From: an uncultured Rikenella sp.
Lineage (GTDB): Bacteria > Bacteroidota > Bacteroidia > Bacteroidales > Rikenellaceae
DNA length: 5,049 bases
Assembly: GCF_910579375.1 (NCBI RefSeq)
Contig: NZ_CAJTUJ010000135.1
Coordinates: forward strand, 1-5,049
Reading direction: 5' to 3'
A program made the position numbers and the translations under genes. A model generated the notes under the pieces. That model had not been told where the DNA came from, did no database searches, and saw nothing but the letters and a program-made list of their open reading frames with translations. Positions 4,960-5,049 of the stretch are shown here, one piece after another. Each line of letters begins with the position of its first letter. Within the stretch, counting starts at the first letter, position 1.

Positions 4960-5049
4960 AGTGTATCGCGCAAGGCGCGCGAAAAAATTATCCCTGCGCA
5001 AAAAAATCCGTCGCCCGCCCGCTTAAAAGGGCATATTCTGCCGGTTGGC

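Larger units (their letters stand above)
4667..5049 (+). repeat. Mosaic intergenic repeat, unit 3 (runs off the window)
   Basis: This is the third, longest unit. It opens with GGGGTAGAGGCTG (4667-4679), has hairpin H3 with CCGTCC, then GTGGGGCCCG (4755-4764). An extra stretch absent from units 1 and 2 carries a second hairpin module, H4 (4822-4846). GCGCGCCACGCCTAAAG (from about 4906), a 10-pair hairpin (4935-4959) and GGCGCGCGAAAAA follow. The final TCGCCCGCCCGCTTAA is shared with unit 2, but its right arm stops after GGGC near 5032. No gene is visible between the rpmE2 terminator and the right edge; the frames that cross it are Arg- and Ser-rich and resemble nothing known. Confidence 0.75.

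Noticed and set aside
2357..5049. CRISPR array.
   Set aside because: The repeats are long mosaic units with internal hairpins and no regular short repeat-spacer periodicity.

Overview
The window looks like chromosomal DNA from a GC-rich member of the Bacteroidales, most likely Alistipes or another Rikenellaceae. This is inferred from three things: the protein families present (DUF4831, a GIN/DUF2807 exported protein, a Bacteroidetes-style type B L31), the TAnnTTTG -7 promoter boxes with A-rich leaders in place of strong Shine-Dalgarno sites, and FISUMP (Fibrobacter succinogenes major paralogous) domain fragments. No species can be named from the sequence alone.

Layout, left to right. Positions 49-252 hold the C-terminal end of a FISUMP domain on the minus strand, with no gene body. 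A Bacteroidetes -7 box (328-335) then precedes an exported DUF4831 protein (379-1446), followed 20 bases later by folP, dihydropteroate synthase (1467-2324). The next 979 bases (2325-3303) contain no convincing intact gene. They hold two back-to-back copies of a mosaic intergenic repeat full of hairpins (2357-2695), a GC-rich non-coding block with nested inverted repeats (2696-3052), and a second orphan FISUMP C-terminus on the minus strand (3056-3253). An exported GIN-domain beta-helix protein (3304-4158) follows, then rpmE2, ribosomal protein L31 type B (4248-4517), with a textbook promoter and a strong intrinsic terminator. A third, longer copy of the mosaic repeat (from 4667) runs off the right edge.

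The four intact genes are ordinary: one folate-biosynthesis enzyme, one ribosomal protein and two envelope or exported proteins of unknown function. The unusual content is in the spacers. Four short hairpins have different stem sequences but intact pairing, and all are followed directly by CCGTCC (CTGTCC once). On the minus strand this is GGACGG plus a hairpin, the architecture of REP elements mobilised by RAYT transposases. Two FISUMP tails of nearly equal length, both starting at the GYRD block and ending at the stop, share 31 of 32 bases around the stop codon. Each lies upstream of a gene for an exported protein and points away from it.
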